Source: Lates calcarifer
Lineage: Eukaryota > Chordata > Actinopteri > Centropomidae
Reading direction: 5' to 3'
Assembly (NCBI RefSeq): GCF_001640805.2
Contig: NC_066847.1
Span: 22,993,504 to 23,057,503 of the forward strand
DNA: 64,000 nucleotides
Shown: positions 37,948 through 49,553 of the stretch, one piece after another
Numbering within the stretch: position 1 is the first letter of the stretch
Layout: each line of letters starts with the position of its first letter
Translations under genes and position numbers: made by a program
Notes under the pieces: generated by a model
Told to the model about the DNA's origin: nothing
Databases searched by the model: none
What the model saw: the letters and a program-made list of their open reading frames with translations, nothing else

Positions 37948-40190
37948 GGTTGCCCATGATATGATTGAAAAAATACTGTAACTGTACATAGGAAATATAA
38001 CTGTATATAACAAATAACATTCTCTTTTAGCTTTTGTTGTTCTATTATTCAAGACAATCTCTATATATTATCTGAGACTGGAACATTTCACCTGTTGCAT
38101 TTTGACTATTGTACACAAACAGTATGTATTTTAATACCTAAAACAACTTGAATACACCTACACACATGCAAAAGTATCCAAACTGAATAACATGTAAAGC
38201 AAGTGTCAACATTTATCTTTTGAGTAGAAGTGGTTGTTCTTCATTATGCAACTCTGTTGTAAGCTGCACTCTGTACCAGGTGCATGTGTAATGTGCCATT
38301 TTTGACAAGACACAGCTGTTATGATCTCAAAACAGGTAGTACATTACTTTATAGTTACATTTGTGCAACACAAGATGTTGTAAGATTTGACTGACAAAGG
38401 GAACTAAAAATCTGTCTTGTATATTCCAGTTGTTGATTATTATGCCCTTGCCTGTATGGGACAGCAAATAAAATTAGTAGTTGCAGTTGTTTATAAGCCA
38501 TGATTGTAAACATTTTTAATCATTAGAAATGCAGGCTCATCATCTAAATATCATAGTAACAAGAGTATATTAAAGAAGACTGTGTTTATTTTGCTGTAAA
38601 CTATGGATAAGATATTTTACTGAATATAAAATCTACAGTGTGAAATAGTGTTGTGTAACTGCTGCACAAACAGTTTTATGGAAAGTTAATTTCCCAACTT
38701 CCCCCTCAGGCCAGCCACTGATGCCGTGATATGTGTATTCATTCATTCAGCTGAATTTCAATTGCCACATGTCCACTGCATGCTTTGATAAACATGTTAT
38801 TCAGCATAAGAACAGTCTAATGCAAATCTAATAAATAAATATGTTATTAACAGATTATTCTGCTTAAAGTAGCAGCTGCATTGTAAGGCTTAGTATGATG
38901 TTTTGTTAGTTGTTTTTTGAGGGGACCTGTCTGTGACCCTCATTGCATGCATGTTGTGCTAAGATCTGAGAATGTATCATTTAAGGAAAATTAACTGGAA
39001 AGATCCATCCGTTGTCAAAATCATTGCAGATAAATTATTGTAAATCAACTGTCTAATTGAATGGGCAAAAAATGGAACGACACACTTATTCTATGTAATG
39101 TATGACTTTGATTTATATGGCATATTGTGACATAACACGAACCTCTTTATGAAAGCTTTATTCTTTTGTAAACAGTGTCAATCATAATTGTACTTTTGAT
39201 TCATAAATGATGATAATGATGATGACTGTGATCATGTTTCTTGTTGTTATCATTATTTGGATCATTAAAATATTCTCTGGACTCTCTACTCATAATCTTC
39301 ATCTCATAATCACCACATTACTTCACAAAACACTGCAACAAATGTGTTTGAACAACTAAAGGCTGCAAGTCAGTGACAGTCATTAAGTGTGTAAATCATC
39401 AGTCACCTCCACCTTTGATGTAAGCCACCTGTAATTGTAGCTGGTAAATTAGTTGGTTAAAATCCTATATGTATGCTAATCTTCCATGGGGTCACAGTAC
39501 AGGGACATTATACTGTATGGTGTATGTTTTACTTTTGTGGTATTATCTGATGTGTTTGAATGACAGTAAACTTACTGTTTGTGTTAACATTTTGTGGTTG
39601 CTAAGTTTTCAGTCACAGCCAACTGCAACAACATGCGACACGTCTTTCGTAACTGAGGAGGAAATCTGATTGAGAGTGCAAAACCAGATGCTGACAAGTA
39701 CATGAAATTGCTCTAATACAAATGTAATATGTCATAAAAAGATATATTCTGACTTCAGCTCTCTTTTACTTGAACAGTTGGATCTACAGATGCAGCATAG
39801 TATGTGCATGTCCAGCTTCAGTATGGAGGAGGCAGCTGTTTTAACAAATTTTATGACAACCCTCAATTACTGACAGATGCTGCTGTGACGTTCTTGTCAG
39901 GTGGTGCAGTGTGAAGGGAGGGGACAGTAAGAGATGTAATAATGGCCAGATGGTGATTCATACAATCAGCACAAAGCAGAAACACTGGCAAAGTTACAGG
40001 TGCTGTTCCAGACAGGATGTAGTGCTATAATGTACCAACATATGCATAATGCAGCTCATCTTTCAATGAAGACACATTCTGTTATAAGAGAAAACATTTT
40101 TAGTTACAGTGCACAAACACTTCAAGTGTAAGTGGATACAAGAGATTCAGTAGACTTCAGGGTGAAAAGGAATGTTTCCTGTGCTGCCTG
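37948..40190. other. 3' flank of gene A
   Basis: No coding sequence seen. The segment 38640-39210 is repeated at 52785-53335 (TGTGTAACTGCTGC, AGGCCAGCCACTGATGCC, AATCTAATAAATAAATATG). Its later part is repeated again at 46228-46480, just after gene C. These flanking copies show how the duplication units were assembled. Confidence 0.7.
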
Positions 40191-40219
40191 TAGTTCCTCC
40201 TCAGGGTGGGTGGTGACAT

Positions 40220-40311
40220 AACTAACCACAGATATGGACCTGTCAGAGTTAGAACAGGGAAATACTTCTGCAGCAGATTCATCCTTAACTGACTGGAGAG
40301 CTTTAAGGAAG
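40220..40311 (+). promoter_or_regulatory. Probable non-coding exon 1 of receptor gene B
   Basis: ACCTGTCAGAGTTAGAACAG, CTTCTGCAGCAGATTCATCC and CTGACTGGAGAGCTTTAAGG align with exon 1 of genes C-E and end at a donor, GGAAG|GTATGT. The GGTCCCGCCTC...ATATAAGGAGTC core promoter of the other copies is not recognisable upstream, where GGGTGGTGACATAACTAACC is found instead. Confidence 0.55.
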
Positions 40312-40907
40312 GTATGTTATTTTGCCACTGATTAATCCAGTGAGGCTGATTACAGGAAATATGACCAAAAAAATCATCAGACTTTGGCTGTACATTAGAT
40401 TTGGAAAATAAAGCAATTTATTTAAACTCATTAAATAAGCTATATTGCTCCATTTCAGATTATTTGCTGCTTCCATGGGTTGATAATTACAAAAATAACA
40501 ATAAAAAAATAAGATTTCACAGTTAAGGTACTGTCAGTCTGATAACATTGCTAAAATGTTTGATCCACAAGTTGTCTTCCCATTTTATGTGTCTAACTGT
40601 TGGGAAACTGTTTCATTTCGCAGCAACGCCTGGTTAGACATTAGATACTATAGTAACAAATCAACAAACAAGACAATTATCAAGAATGGTCTTAAAGTTA
40701 CAGTGGGGTATAAATGCTTTGATTTCTAGACAATGTTGCAGATTGTTCCATGAAAACAAAAACAGGTTATATATAACTCTTATCTCGTGGCTCCTGGAGC
40801 ATCAACCAGTCACTAGAGTGAGTTAATTATGAGCTTTATAAAAACCAGAAAAAAAGGGCAAAACTTTCATATTGCCCCATATTGCCACTGCAGGTCTCAA
40901 GATAAGA

Positions 40908-42005
40908 ATGGAGACAACCACTACCCCTTTCTATCATGACAATACAACAAGTGCATCTGGACAACATGGACCTGACAACTATGCTGGACTGACAAAGTCT
41001 CTCTACACCCTATCTGCCATTATTTACTCCCTGGCCTTCATTCTTGGTGTGCTCGGGAATGGAGTGGTTATCTGGGTGACCGGGTTCAAGATGAAGAAAA
41101 CAGTTAACACAGTTTGGTTCCTCAACCTCGCTGTGGCCGACTTCCTCTTCACAGCATTCCTGCCCTTCACTGTGACATACGTGGCTTTGGATTTCCACTG
41201 GCCTTTTGGCAACTTCATGTGCAAACTGAACACCACTGTGACCTTTCTAAACATGTTTGCCAGTGTCTACATCCTGGTGGTGATCAGTGTGGACAGATGT
41301 GTGTCTGTGGTGTGGCCCGTCTGGGCCCAGAACTGCCGAAATGTGCGCAGGGCGTCCTGTGTGAGTCTGGGTGTTTGGGTACTGGCTCTGATTTTCAGCG
41401 TTCCATACTTCATCTTCAAGGACACTGAGCATTATCATGATGAAAACATCACCATCTGCTTTGACAACTTTGCTCTTTCTGATGATTATGAAACACCATC
41501 TGTGATTCAGCTGGGACAGTTTCGTCATCAGGCCATGGCCATCACTCGCTTCCTCCTGGGATTTGTTGTCCCCTTCACTGTCATTGTCTCCTGTTATGCT
41601 GTGATAATCCATCGTCTCAGGAGGAGCCGCACTCTGACCAGCCAGTCAAGTCGGTCCTTTAAGATCATTGCTGCTGTTATCACCACTTTTTTCTTGTGCT
41701 GGGCTCCTTATCACATCATGAGTCTAATTGAGATGGTTCATTTCACAGGTGGTGGAAGTGAAACATTACATCATGTCATTGCTATCTGTATGCCTATAGC
41801 CACCAGCCTGGCCTTTCTCAACAGTTGTCTGAACCCACTGCTGTATGTGTTCATGGGCCAAGATTTCAAGGATAAAGTCCGCAAATCCATCCTGAATGTA
41901 TTGGAGACTGTCTTCCAGGAAGAGGAGACTCCATCTCACATTGACACAAAGTCAGTGGACACCAGTCAAAGCAATGACAAGTCTGCTCTTAATACTGAGG
42001 TCTAA
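40908..42005 (+). CDS. FPR/CMKLR1-like chemoattractant GPCR, gene B
   Basis: 365 aa, single coding exon after the acceptor ACTGCAG (exon from 40894). The start is the first ATG in the exon; longer readings through the intron are artefacts. N-terminus METTTTPFYHDNTTSASGQH carries one NTT site and lacks the acidic tyrosine cluster of gene A. Helices, DRC, WPVWAQNCR, CWAPYH and NPLLY are as in the family. Extracellular loop 2 reads KDTEHYHDENITICFDNF. The C-terminus differs from its neighbours (HIDTKSVDTSQSNDKSALN, ending TEV). A LINE tail lies in its 3' flank. Confidence 0.93.
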   Translation: METTTTPFYHDNTTSASGQHGPDNYAGLTKSLYTLSAIIYSLAFILGVLGNGVVIWVTGFKMKKTVNTVWFLNLAVADFLFTAFLPFTVTYVALDFHWPFGNFMCKLNTTVTFLNMFASVYILVVISVDRCVSVVWPVWAQNCRNVRRASCVSLGVWVLALIFSVPYFIFKDTEHYHDENITICFDNFALSDDYETPSVIQLGQFRHQAMAITRFLLGFVVPFTVIVSCYAVIIHRLRRSRTLTSQSSRSFKIIAAVITTFFLCWAPYHIMSLIEMVHFTGGGSETLHHVIAICMPIATSLAFLNSCLNPLLYVFMGQDFKDKVRKSILNVLETVFQEEETPSHIDTKSVDTSQSNDKSALNTEV

Positions 42006-42108
42006 GGCTGTTAATGACATAAAGAAACAAATACTGAAACTGTACATAGCTTATATCAGTGTTTTCTTTTATTGTCTTTATAAAGGGACTTTCAAGATGA
42101 GATGAGAA

Positions 42109-42246
42109 TTGTTGGGTCTCTCTCTGTAAATATAATAATATAAGGAGAACAGTCTAGACCTGCTCTATTTGAAAAATACCTTGAGATAACTTCTGTTGTG
42201 ATTTGGTGCTATATAAATGAAAGTGAATTGAATTGAATTGAATTGA
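42109..42246 (+). mobile_element. LINE 3' tail, same family as at 26.5-27.35 kb
   Basis: GAATTGTTGGGTCTCTCTCT through GGTGCTATATAAATGAAAGT, ending in (GAATT)n. It matches 27221-27351. Only the last 140 bp are present, so the copy is severely 5'-truncated. Confidence 0.75.
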
Positions 42247-42289
42247 GCCATAAACATTATCTCAGATTGTATAAGTTATCAAGTCCATT

Positions 42290-42345
42290 AGACTTTATTG
42301 CCTTACTTGGCAATAAAGTCTATTCTGATTCTGATTCTGATTATA
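42290..42345 (+). repeat. Stem-loop plus CTGATT repeat (retroelement-type tail)
   Basis: AGACTTTATTGCC (42290-42302), loop TTACTT, then GGCAATAAAGTCT (42309-42321): a perfect 13-bp stem containing AATAAA. It is followed by TATTCTGATTCTGATTCTG repeats. The hexamer tail suggests the 3' end of another non-LTR element. Confidence 0.6.
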
Positions 42346-42464
42346 ACTACACCTATGGTGTCCTATTGTTGGCTGCTCTTTGACTCACAGCAGTGTCCTC
42401 AGTCTGTAACTGAAGATACTGTCTGTATACCCAAGCTAGAAGGGTTTGTAAACCCTTGAAAAAA

Positions 42465-44420
42465 ACAACATTACTTTAAGGTTGAATTTGTGTAAAACAA
42501 GCACCAAAAAAATGTGATCAAAAAAGAGAACTTTGTTTTGTTTTTGTTTTAATTAATCTCTCACATGCACAGCAGATTCTGATGACCATGTCCTCGCCTG
42601 TATGTGACAAAAGAAAACACAGTAATGAAACAAATATCAGTTGTTTATTTAAGTAATACAATTTTAGAATATGTTGATAGTTAAAATGTTGGATCATCAC
42701 CTAAATATCATTCTAATAAGGGTATTTTGACTAATAACATTATGTTTTGTTGTACACACATGCAAAAGTATCCAAACTGAATAACATGTAAAACAATGAG
42801 CCATTTTTGACAAGATACAGCTTTCATCATTTGAAAATAGCTATTACATTAGTTTATAGTTGAATTTGTGCAACACAAGATGTTGTAAGATTTGGTTGAA
42901 AAGGGGAATTAATCATCTGTCCTGTACACTCCAGTGGTTGTTGATTTTTATGTCCTTGCCTGTATGAAACAGCAAATAAAACAAGTATCACTTTTACGTT
43001 TATAAGCTGTGATTGTAACCTATTTTAATCATTAGAAATGCAGGCTCATCATGTAAATATCATAGTAATAAGAGTATTTTACAGGAGCATCATGTCTATT
43101 TTGCTGTACAGAATAGTAGGCTGTAAACTAACATATGATTTTACTGAATATAAAATCTACAGTGCGAAATAGTGTTGTGTAACTGCTGCACAAACCGGTC
43201 TATAGAAATATAATTTCCCACCTTCCCACTCACACCCAACTCAACCCAGCCACATCACGATTTTGTGTACATAATTTGGTACATGACAGTGTGTGTGTGT
43301 GTGTGTGTGTGTGTTGTCTCTTTATAAAAGCTTTATTCTAATGAAAAGGATGCAAATGATAATTTGTTTTTTTAATCTTTGTTTTAGCTCTCATGATCAA
43401 CTATACTAAGAGTCAATGAATGATGATGATTGTTATTCTCGTTATTGTTATTACCATTATTTACATTATTAAAATATTATTCTGACTTGACTGTTTTTCT
43501 GCTCTTAGTGTTCATCTCATAATCAACACATAACTTCACCAAACACTGTGCCTGGATTCTCCCTCTCCATGATGCAGTTATGAAAATCTATACACAGAGA
43601 GACAACTCATCTGATATAACACCTGATAATACATTATTATAACTAACAAGTTGTCAGCTACAGAATGAATGTTTGCTCTCTATCATTGTTATTATATACT
43701 TGGTCAGTGTATGGAGCTGTTTCACATTATCAGGTGCCTCACAGTTTGTTATGCTTATGACGGCGACACATCAGTTTACAATAGGTGTAACATTTGTTGT
43801 GTGGGCAGTGAATTGACATGGCTCCTGTGCTGTACTGGTAACATCTGTCATATCTGATAAAGCACCACAGGTTCAGATATTGTTTACTGTAGAGTATTGT
43901 AACTGGACCAACACACTAAACGTCTCCATGGATCGGGGGCCTGTTCAGAGAGTACGCAAAATTGAATGCATCACACACACAAAAATGATTGCAAGTCATT
44001 CACAAAAGTAGCTCAGAAAAAAATGTCCCATCATCTTTGAAAAGAATTCATGTCATCGCTTCAGAGCTGACAAAGGTGCTCTCAGCCACCAGTAAGGAGC
44101 TCCACTGTGTAAAAGCCACTGATTCAGTCAGTGACAGTTGTGATCCAGTGTTGTCAGTTCAGTCTGAAGATTCAGTCTTTAAGATCCATTATCTCTCTCT
44201 GTCGATAACAAAGTGTTGCCAGTAGTGTTCAGGGAAACGTCTGCATTTACTCAACTTACAAGCTGTTTCTTAATCAAAGATGGCAGTGACACTTCATACG
44301 TGTTTCTAAATTTAAGAGGAAATCTGATTATGAGTGCAAAACAGGATGCTGACAGCAAGAAGCATGGAGAGAGTTAAAACCTGTGTCATTTACCCAATCC
44401 CAACTACTTTGATGATGATG
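42465..44420 (+). repeat. Array duplication unit, copy 1 (non-coding)
   Basis: Nearly identical to 46585-48415 (offset 4087 bp over most of its length) and, with internal deletions, to 53455-54500. Landmarks: AACATTACTTTAAGGTTGAA, a GT microsatellite (43290-43315), TGTTTGCTCTCTATCATTGT and ATGGATCGGGGGCCTGTTCA. It contains no convincing gene. A 78-codon open stretch near 43989 persists in all three copies but has no in-frame ATG. Confidence 0.85.
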
Positions 44421-44480
44421 GAACAGATCATTGGATATCTGAAGAAACCTTTTTTTGATGAATTGCTGTGTATTACATGT

Positions 44481-44604
44481 GGTCCCGCCTCAATGTGACA
44501 CATATAAGGAGTCCTCAGAGCACACAGTTTTCATTAATCAGAGTTTGACCAGAGTTACTTCTGCTGTGGACATATCCTCATCTGCCTGACGAGCTTTGAG
44601 AGAG
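44481..44604 (+). promoter_or_regulatory. Promoter and non-coding exon 1 of receptor gene C
   Basis: GGTCCCGCCTCAATGTGACA, TATA box CATATAAGG (44501-44509), GAGTCCTCAGAGCACACAGT, TTTGACCAGAGTTACTTCTG, ending at GAGAG|GTACTG (44604/44605). Closely matches the copies before genes D and E. Confidence 0.75.
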
Positions 44605-45104
44605 GTACTGTTGTCCTTAATAACAATACGCTGTCCTTTAAATTTAATGGAGGTAAACAAGACACAAAAAGTGTCTGATAGGCTGATGGAATTGCTTTAT
44701 AAAGGTGAAATACTAGAGCCTATTTAGCCTACTTTGTTTTTCTGTTTGTTTTGTTTCTGTTTGTTTTTATTTCTTTTGTTAGTTTGCCTTGTGGACAAAG
44801 ATTTTTGATACTTACAGGATGATTTAACTGTCAAACTGATTATATCAGCCTATATAGTCACTATATAGTCACTTGAATATCATCAAAAAAGAGAAAGTGG
44901 TTTCATGTAGCCTGAGCAGACTCTGACTTTTAATGATGATCTTGACCAAAACTTAGGGCCATTTTTTCTTGTTTTGTAAGTGAGTGATTGAGGAAGTTTT
45001 TGTTTTTTTTAACGGACACAAAACACTGGCACGAAAGGTTTGGTAACATTTTCAGAATTATCTGTTTATTTTTTCATCATGTCATTGCAGGTCTCAAGAT
45101 AAGA

Positions 45105-46211
45105 ATGGAGACGACCACTACCTCTTTCTATCACAACAATGCAACAAGTGCATCTGGACAACATGGACCTGACAAGTATGCTGGACTGACAAAGTCTTTC
45201 CACACCATGTCTGCCATTATTTACTCCCTGGCCTTCTTTCTTGGTGTGCTCGGGAATGGAGTGGTTATCTTGGTGACCGGGTTCAAGATGAAGAAAACCG
45301 TTAACACAGTTTGGTTCCTCAACCTCGCTGTGGCCGACTTCCTCTTCACAGCATTCCTGCCCTTCACTGTGACATACGTGGCTTTGGATTTCCACTGGCC
45401 TTTTGGCAACTTCATGTGCAAACTGAACACCACTGTGACCTATCTAAACATGTTTGCCAGTGTCTACATCCTGGTGGTGATCAGTGTGGACAGATGTGTG
45501 TCTGTGGTGTGGCCCGTCTGGGCCCAGAACCACCGAAATGTGCGCAGGGCGTCCTGTGTGAGTCTGGGTGTTTGGGTACTGGCTCTGATTTTCAGCGCTC
45601 CATACTTCATCTTCAGGGACACTGAGCATTATCATGATGAAAAAATTACCATCTGCTTTGACAACTTTGCTCTTTCTGATGATTATGAAACACCATCTGT
45701 GATTCAGCTGGGAGAATTTCGTCATCAGGCCGTGGCCATCACTCGCTTCCTCCTGGGATTTGTTGTCCCCTTCACTGTCATTGTCTCCTGTTATGCTGTG
45801 ATAATCCATCGTCTCAGGAGGAGCCGCACCTTGGCCAGCCAGTCAAGTCGGTCCTTTAAGATTATTGCTGCTGTTATCACCACTTTTTTCCTGTGCTGGG
45901 CTCCTTATCACATCATGAGTCTAATTGAGATGGTTCATTTCACAGGTGGTGAAAGTGAAACATTACATCATGTCATTGCTATCTGTATGCCTATAGCCAC
46001 CAGCCTGGCCTTTCTCAACAGTTGTCTGAACCCACTGCTGTATGTGTTCATGGGCCAAGATTTCAAGGATAAAGTCCGCAAATCCATCCTGAATATATTG
46101 GAGACTGTCTTCCAGGAAGAGGAGACTCCATCTCATACCTACACAAACTCAATGGTCACCAGTCAGAGTAAAGAGAAGTCTGTTTCTGATGAGGTACAAC
46201 ATTGTCTATGA
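45105..46211 (+). CDS. FPR/CMKLR1-like chemoattractant GPCR, gene C
   Basis: 368 aa, single coding exon after the acceptor TCATTGCAG (exon from 45091). N-terminus METTTTSFYHNNATSASGQH with one NAT site. Helix 1 reads VVILVTGF where the other genes have VVIWVTGF. Loop 2 has RDTEHYHDEKITICFDNF and the third loop HFTGGESETLHHV. DRC, CWAPYH and NPLLY are intact. The end is unusual: in place of the normal SVSDAEV stop, a small deletion and substitutions give SVSDEVQHCL. This adds a cysteine one residue from the end, and the frame runs past the usual stop. The promoter, intron and body are near-identical to gene E. Confidence 0.93.
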   Translation: METTTTSFYHNNATSASGQHGPDKYAGLTKSFHTMSAIIYSLAFFLGVLGNGVVILVTGFKMKKTVNTVWFLNLAVADFLFTAFLPFTVTYVALDFHWPFGNFMCKLNTTVTYLNMFASVYILVVISVDRCVSVVWPVWAQNHRNVRRASCVSLGVWVLALIFSAPYFIFRDTEHYHDEKITICFDNFALSDDYETPSVIQLGEFRHQAVAITRFLLGFVVPFTVIVSCYAVIIHRLRRSRTLASQSSRSFKIIAAVITTFFLCWAPYHIMSLIEMVHFTGGESETLHHVIAICMPIATSLAFLNSCLNPLLYVFMGQDFKDKVRKSILNILETVFQEEETPSHTYTNSMVTSQSKEKSVSDEVQHCL

Positions 46212-46584
46212 CATGATTAAACAAATAGGCCTGTTGTTGTGCTAAGATCTGAGAATGTATCATTTCAGGAAAATTAACTGGAAAGATCCATCAGTTGTCA
46301 AAATCATTGCAGATAAATTATTGTAAATCAACTGTCTAAATGAATGGGCAAAAAATGGAACGACACACTTATTCTATGTAATGTATGACTTTGATTTATA
46401 TGGCATATTGTGACATAACACGAACCTCTTTATGAAAGCTTTATTCTTTTGTAAACAGTGTCAATCATAATTGTACTTTTAATCCATAAATGATGATGAC
46501 TGTGATCATGTGATGATGCCTTAGTCTGTAACTGACGACACTGTCTGTATACCCAAGCTAGAAGGGTTTGTAAATCCCTGAAAA

Positions 46585-48415
46585 AAAACAACATTACTTT
46601 AAGGTTGAATTTGTGTAAAACAAGCACAGTTTTTGTTTTAATTAATCTCTCACATGCACAGCAGATTCTGATGACCATGTCCTCGCCTGTATGTGACAAA
46701 AGAAAACACAGTAATGAAACAAATATCAGTTGTTTATTTAAGTAATACAATTTTAGAATATGTTGATAGTTAAAATGTTGGATCATCACCTAAATATCAT
46801 TCTAATAAGGGTATTTTGACTAATAACATTATGTTTTGTTGTACACACATGCAAAAGTATCCAAACTGAATAACATGTAAAACAATGGGCCATTTTTGAC
46901 AAGACACAGCTTTCATCATTTGAAAATAGCTATTACATTAGTTTATAGTTGAATTTGTGCAACACAAGATGTTGTAATATTTGGTTGAAAAAGGGAATTA
47001 ATCATCTGTCCTGTACACTCCAGTGGTTGTTGATTTTTATGTCCTTGCCTGTATGAAACAGCAAATAAAACAAGTATCACTTTTATGTTTATAAGCTGTG
47101 ATTGTAACCTATTTTAATCATTAGAAATGCAGGCTCATCAAGTAAATATCATAGTAATAAGAGTATTTTACAGGAGCATCATGTCTATTTTGCTGTACAG
47201 AATAGTAGGCTGTAAACTAACATATGATTTTACTGAATATAAAATCTACAGTGCGAAATAGTGTTGTGTAACTGCTGCACAAACAGGTCTATAGAAATAT
47301 AATTTCCCACCTTCCCACTCACACCCAACTCAACCCAGCCACATCACAATTTTGTGTACATAATTTGGTACTTGACGGTGTGTGTGTGTGTGTGTGTGTG
47401 TTGTCTCTTTATAAAAGCTTTATTCTAATGAAAAGGATGCAAATGATAATTTGTTTTTTTAATCTTTGTTTTAGCTCTCATGATCAACTATACTAAGAGT
47501 CCATGAATGATGATGATTGTTATTCTCGTTATTGTTATTACCATTATTTACATTATTAAAATATTATTCTGACTTGACTGTTTTTCTGCTCTTAGTGTTC
47601 ATCTCATAATCAACACATAACTTCACCAAACACTGTGCCTGGATTCTCCCTCTCCATGATGCAGTTATGAAAATCTATACACAGAGAGACAACTCATCTG
47701 ATATAACACCTGATAATACATTATTATAACTAACAAGTTGTCAGCTACAGAATGAATGTTTGCTCTCTATCATTGTTATTATATACTTGGTCAGTGTATG
47801 GAGCTGTTTCACATTATCAGGTGCCTCACAGTTTGTTATGCTTATGACGGCGACACATCAGTTTACAATAGGTGTAACATTTGTTGTGTGGGCAGTGAAT
47901 TGACATGGCTCCTGTGCTGTACTGGTAACATCTGTCATATCTGATAAAGCACCACAGGTTCAGATATTGTTTACTGTAGAGTATTGTAACTGGACCAACA
48001 CACTAAACGTCTCCATGGATCGGGGGCCTGTTCAGAGAGTACGCAAAATTGAATGCATCACACACACAAAAATGATTGCAAGTCATTCACAAAAGTAGCT
48101 CAGAAAAAAATGTCCCATCATCTTTGAAAAGAATTCATGTCATCGCTTCAGAGCTGACAAAGGTGCTCTCAGCCACCAGTGAGGAGCTCCACTGTGTAAA
48201 AGCCACTGATTCAGTCAGTGACAGTTGTGATCCAGTGTTGTCAGTTCAGTCTGAAGATTCAGTCTTTAAGATCCATTATCTCTCTCTGTCTATAACAAAG
48301 TGCTGCCAGTAGTGTTCAGGGAAACGTCTGCGGTTACTCAACTTACAAGCTGTTTCTTAATCAAAGATGGCAGTGACACTTCATACGTGTTTCTAAATTT
48401 AAGAGGAAATCTGAT
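46585..48415 (+). repeat. Array duplication unit, copy 2 (non-coding)
   Basis: Second copy of the unit described at 42465-44420. Homology to copy 1 stops near 48415, where copy 1 reads GATTATGAGTGCAAAACAGG and this copy reads GATTATCAGTGTCTGACAGG. A GT microsatellite sits at 47378-47401. Confidence 0.85.
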
Positions 48416-48587
48416 TATCAGTGTCTGACAGGAAGTAACACATAGATTGTTGAGACTGATGTAATTCACCTAGTATTTCATTCTAATACTCCCTGATATG
48501 GTGACAACATGTATCATAGAAAAAGATATATTCCTGCTTCAATTCTCTTTTGCTTGGATCTACATAGGCAGCGTAGTCAATGCATCA

Positions 48588-48805
48588 AGTGGACAGTGGC
48601 AGCAGAAGGAGTAGCCTGCTGTTTAACAGTACAAAGTTGTCTGACGACTCTCAATTAATGTCAAATGCTGCAAAGCTTACATGATGTCAGTTCAAACAGC
48701 AACAAACAGAAATTACACAAATATGATCTCAGTCCACATGATGCAGCAGGATCATCAGTGGGCATGAGAAGTCACAGCACCAGCTCTTTCAGGTGCTCAT
48801 GTAAG
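48588..48805 (+). repeat. Receptor-array upstream module, copy before gene D
   Basis: CAAGTGGACAGTGGCAGCAG, GAGTAGCCTGCTG, GATCTCAGTCCACATGATGC, GATCATCAGTGGGCATGAGA. It matches the module before gene A and is the closest reference for the inverted copy at 57999-58080 and 60268-60480. Confidence 0.75.
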
Positions 48806-48989
48806 TTTGGTTTGGGTTCAAATATTCACTTATATCTAAAATGTGCATCAGTGATGGACCAAGACACAGAATGACTAAAAACGTTGCTCACCGCTGCTTG
48901 TTGTAAATCTGTGTAAACTGTAAAAGTGGAAGTTGTTATAAGAAGCCTCTCTTTTTTCTCATCGGTTGCTGTGTGTGGTAGGCTACATG

Positions 48990-49123
48990 TGGTCCCGCCT
49001 CAATATGACTTGACACATATAAGGAGTCTTCAGAGCACACAGTTTTCATTGACCTGTCAGGCTTTGACCAGACTTACTTTTGCTGCAGACACATCCTCAT
49101 CTGACTGAAGAGCTTTGAGAAAG
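48990..49123 (+). promoter_or_regulatory. Promoter and non-coding exon 1 of receptor gene D
   Basis: GGTCCCGCCTCAATATGACT, TATA box CATATAAGG (49016-49024), GAGTCTTCAGAGCACACAGT, TTTGACCAGACTTACTTTTG, ending at GAAAG|GTACTG (49123/49124). Confidence 0.75.
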
Positions 49124-49553
49124 GTACTGCTCTCCTTAGACTAACAATATGCTGTCAAAGTAAACATGACACTAAAAGCATTTGATTGGATGTAACATAC
49201 CCTGACACTTGGAATTAGGTTGAATAAAAAGGTCAGTTGCAATTGGCCTAATTATCCTACTTTTTTTGTTTGTTGTTTTTATTTTGTTTTGTGGGCAAAG
49301 ATTCTTAATCCTTACAGGATGTTAGTTAACTGTCAAACTGATTATATCAGCCTATATGGTGCTTGAATATCATTAAGAACAACAAAGTGGCCTCATGTAC
49401 CTTGAGAGACTGAGTGTTAATTATGATCTTTCTTTCTTATTTCTGCCATTTTTTCCTGTTCTGTAAGTGATAGACTGGCACAAAATGTTGGGCAGCATTT
49501 TCAGAATTATCTCTTTATTTTTTCATGTTGTCATTGCAGGTCTCAAGACAAGT

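Noticed and set aside
40908..42005. Long antisense and +1-frame reading frames through every receptor gene
   Set aside because: They recur at the same position in each paralogue because the receptor sequence is conserved; they are shadows of the GPCR frame.
43986..44225. A 78-codon open stretch repeated in three places (also near 48076 and 54078)
   Set aside because: Preserved because the surrounding DNA was recently duplicated. The only nearby ATG is out of frame, there is no motif, and variation between copies is not biased to synonymous sites as far as I can see.
44988..45104. N-terminal extension of receptor genes C, D and E through upstream sequence ending HVIAGLK
   Set aside because: The extension crosses a polypyrimidine tract and a CAG acceptor, so it is intron. 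The first ATG in the exon fits the family's N-terminal length.
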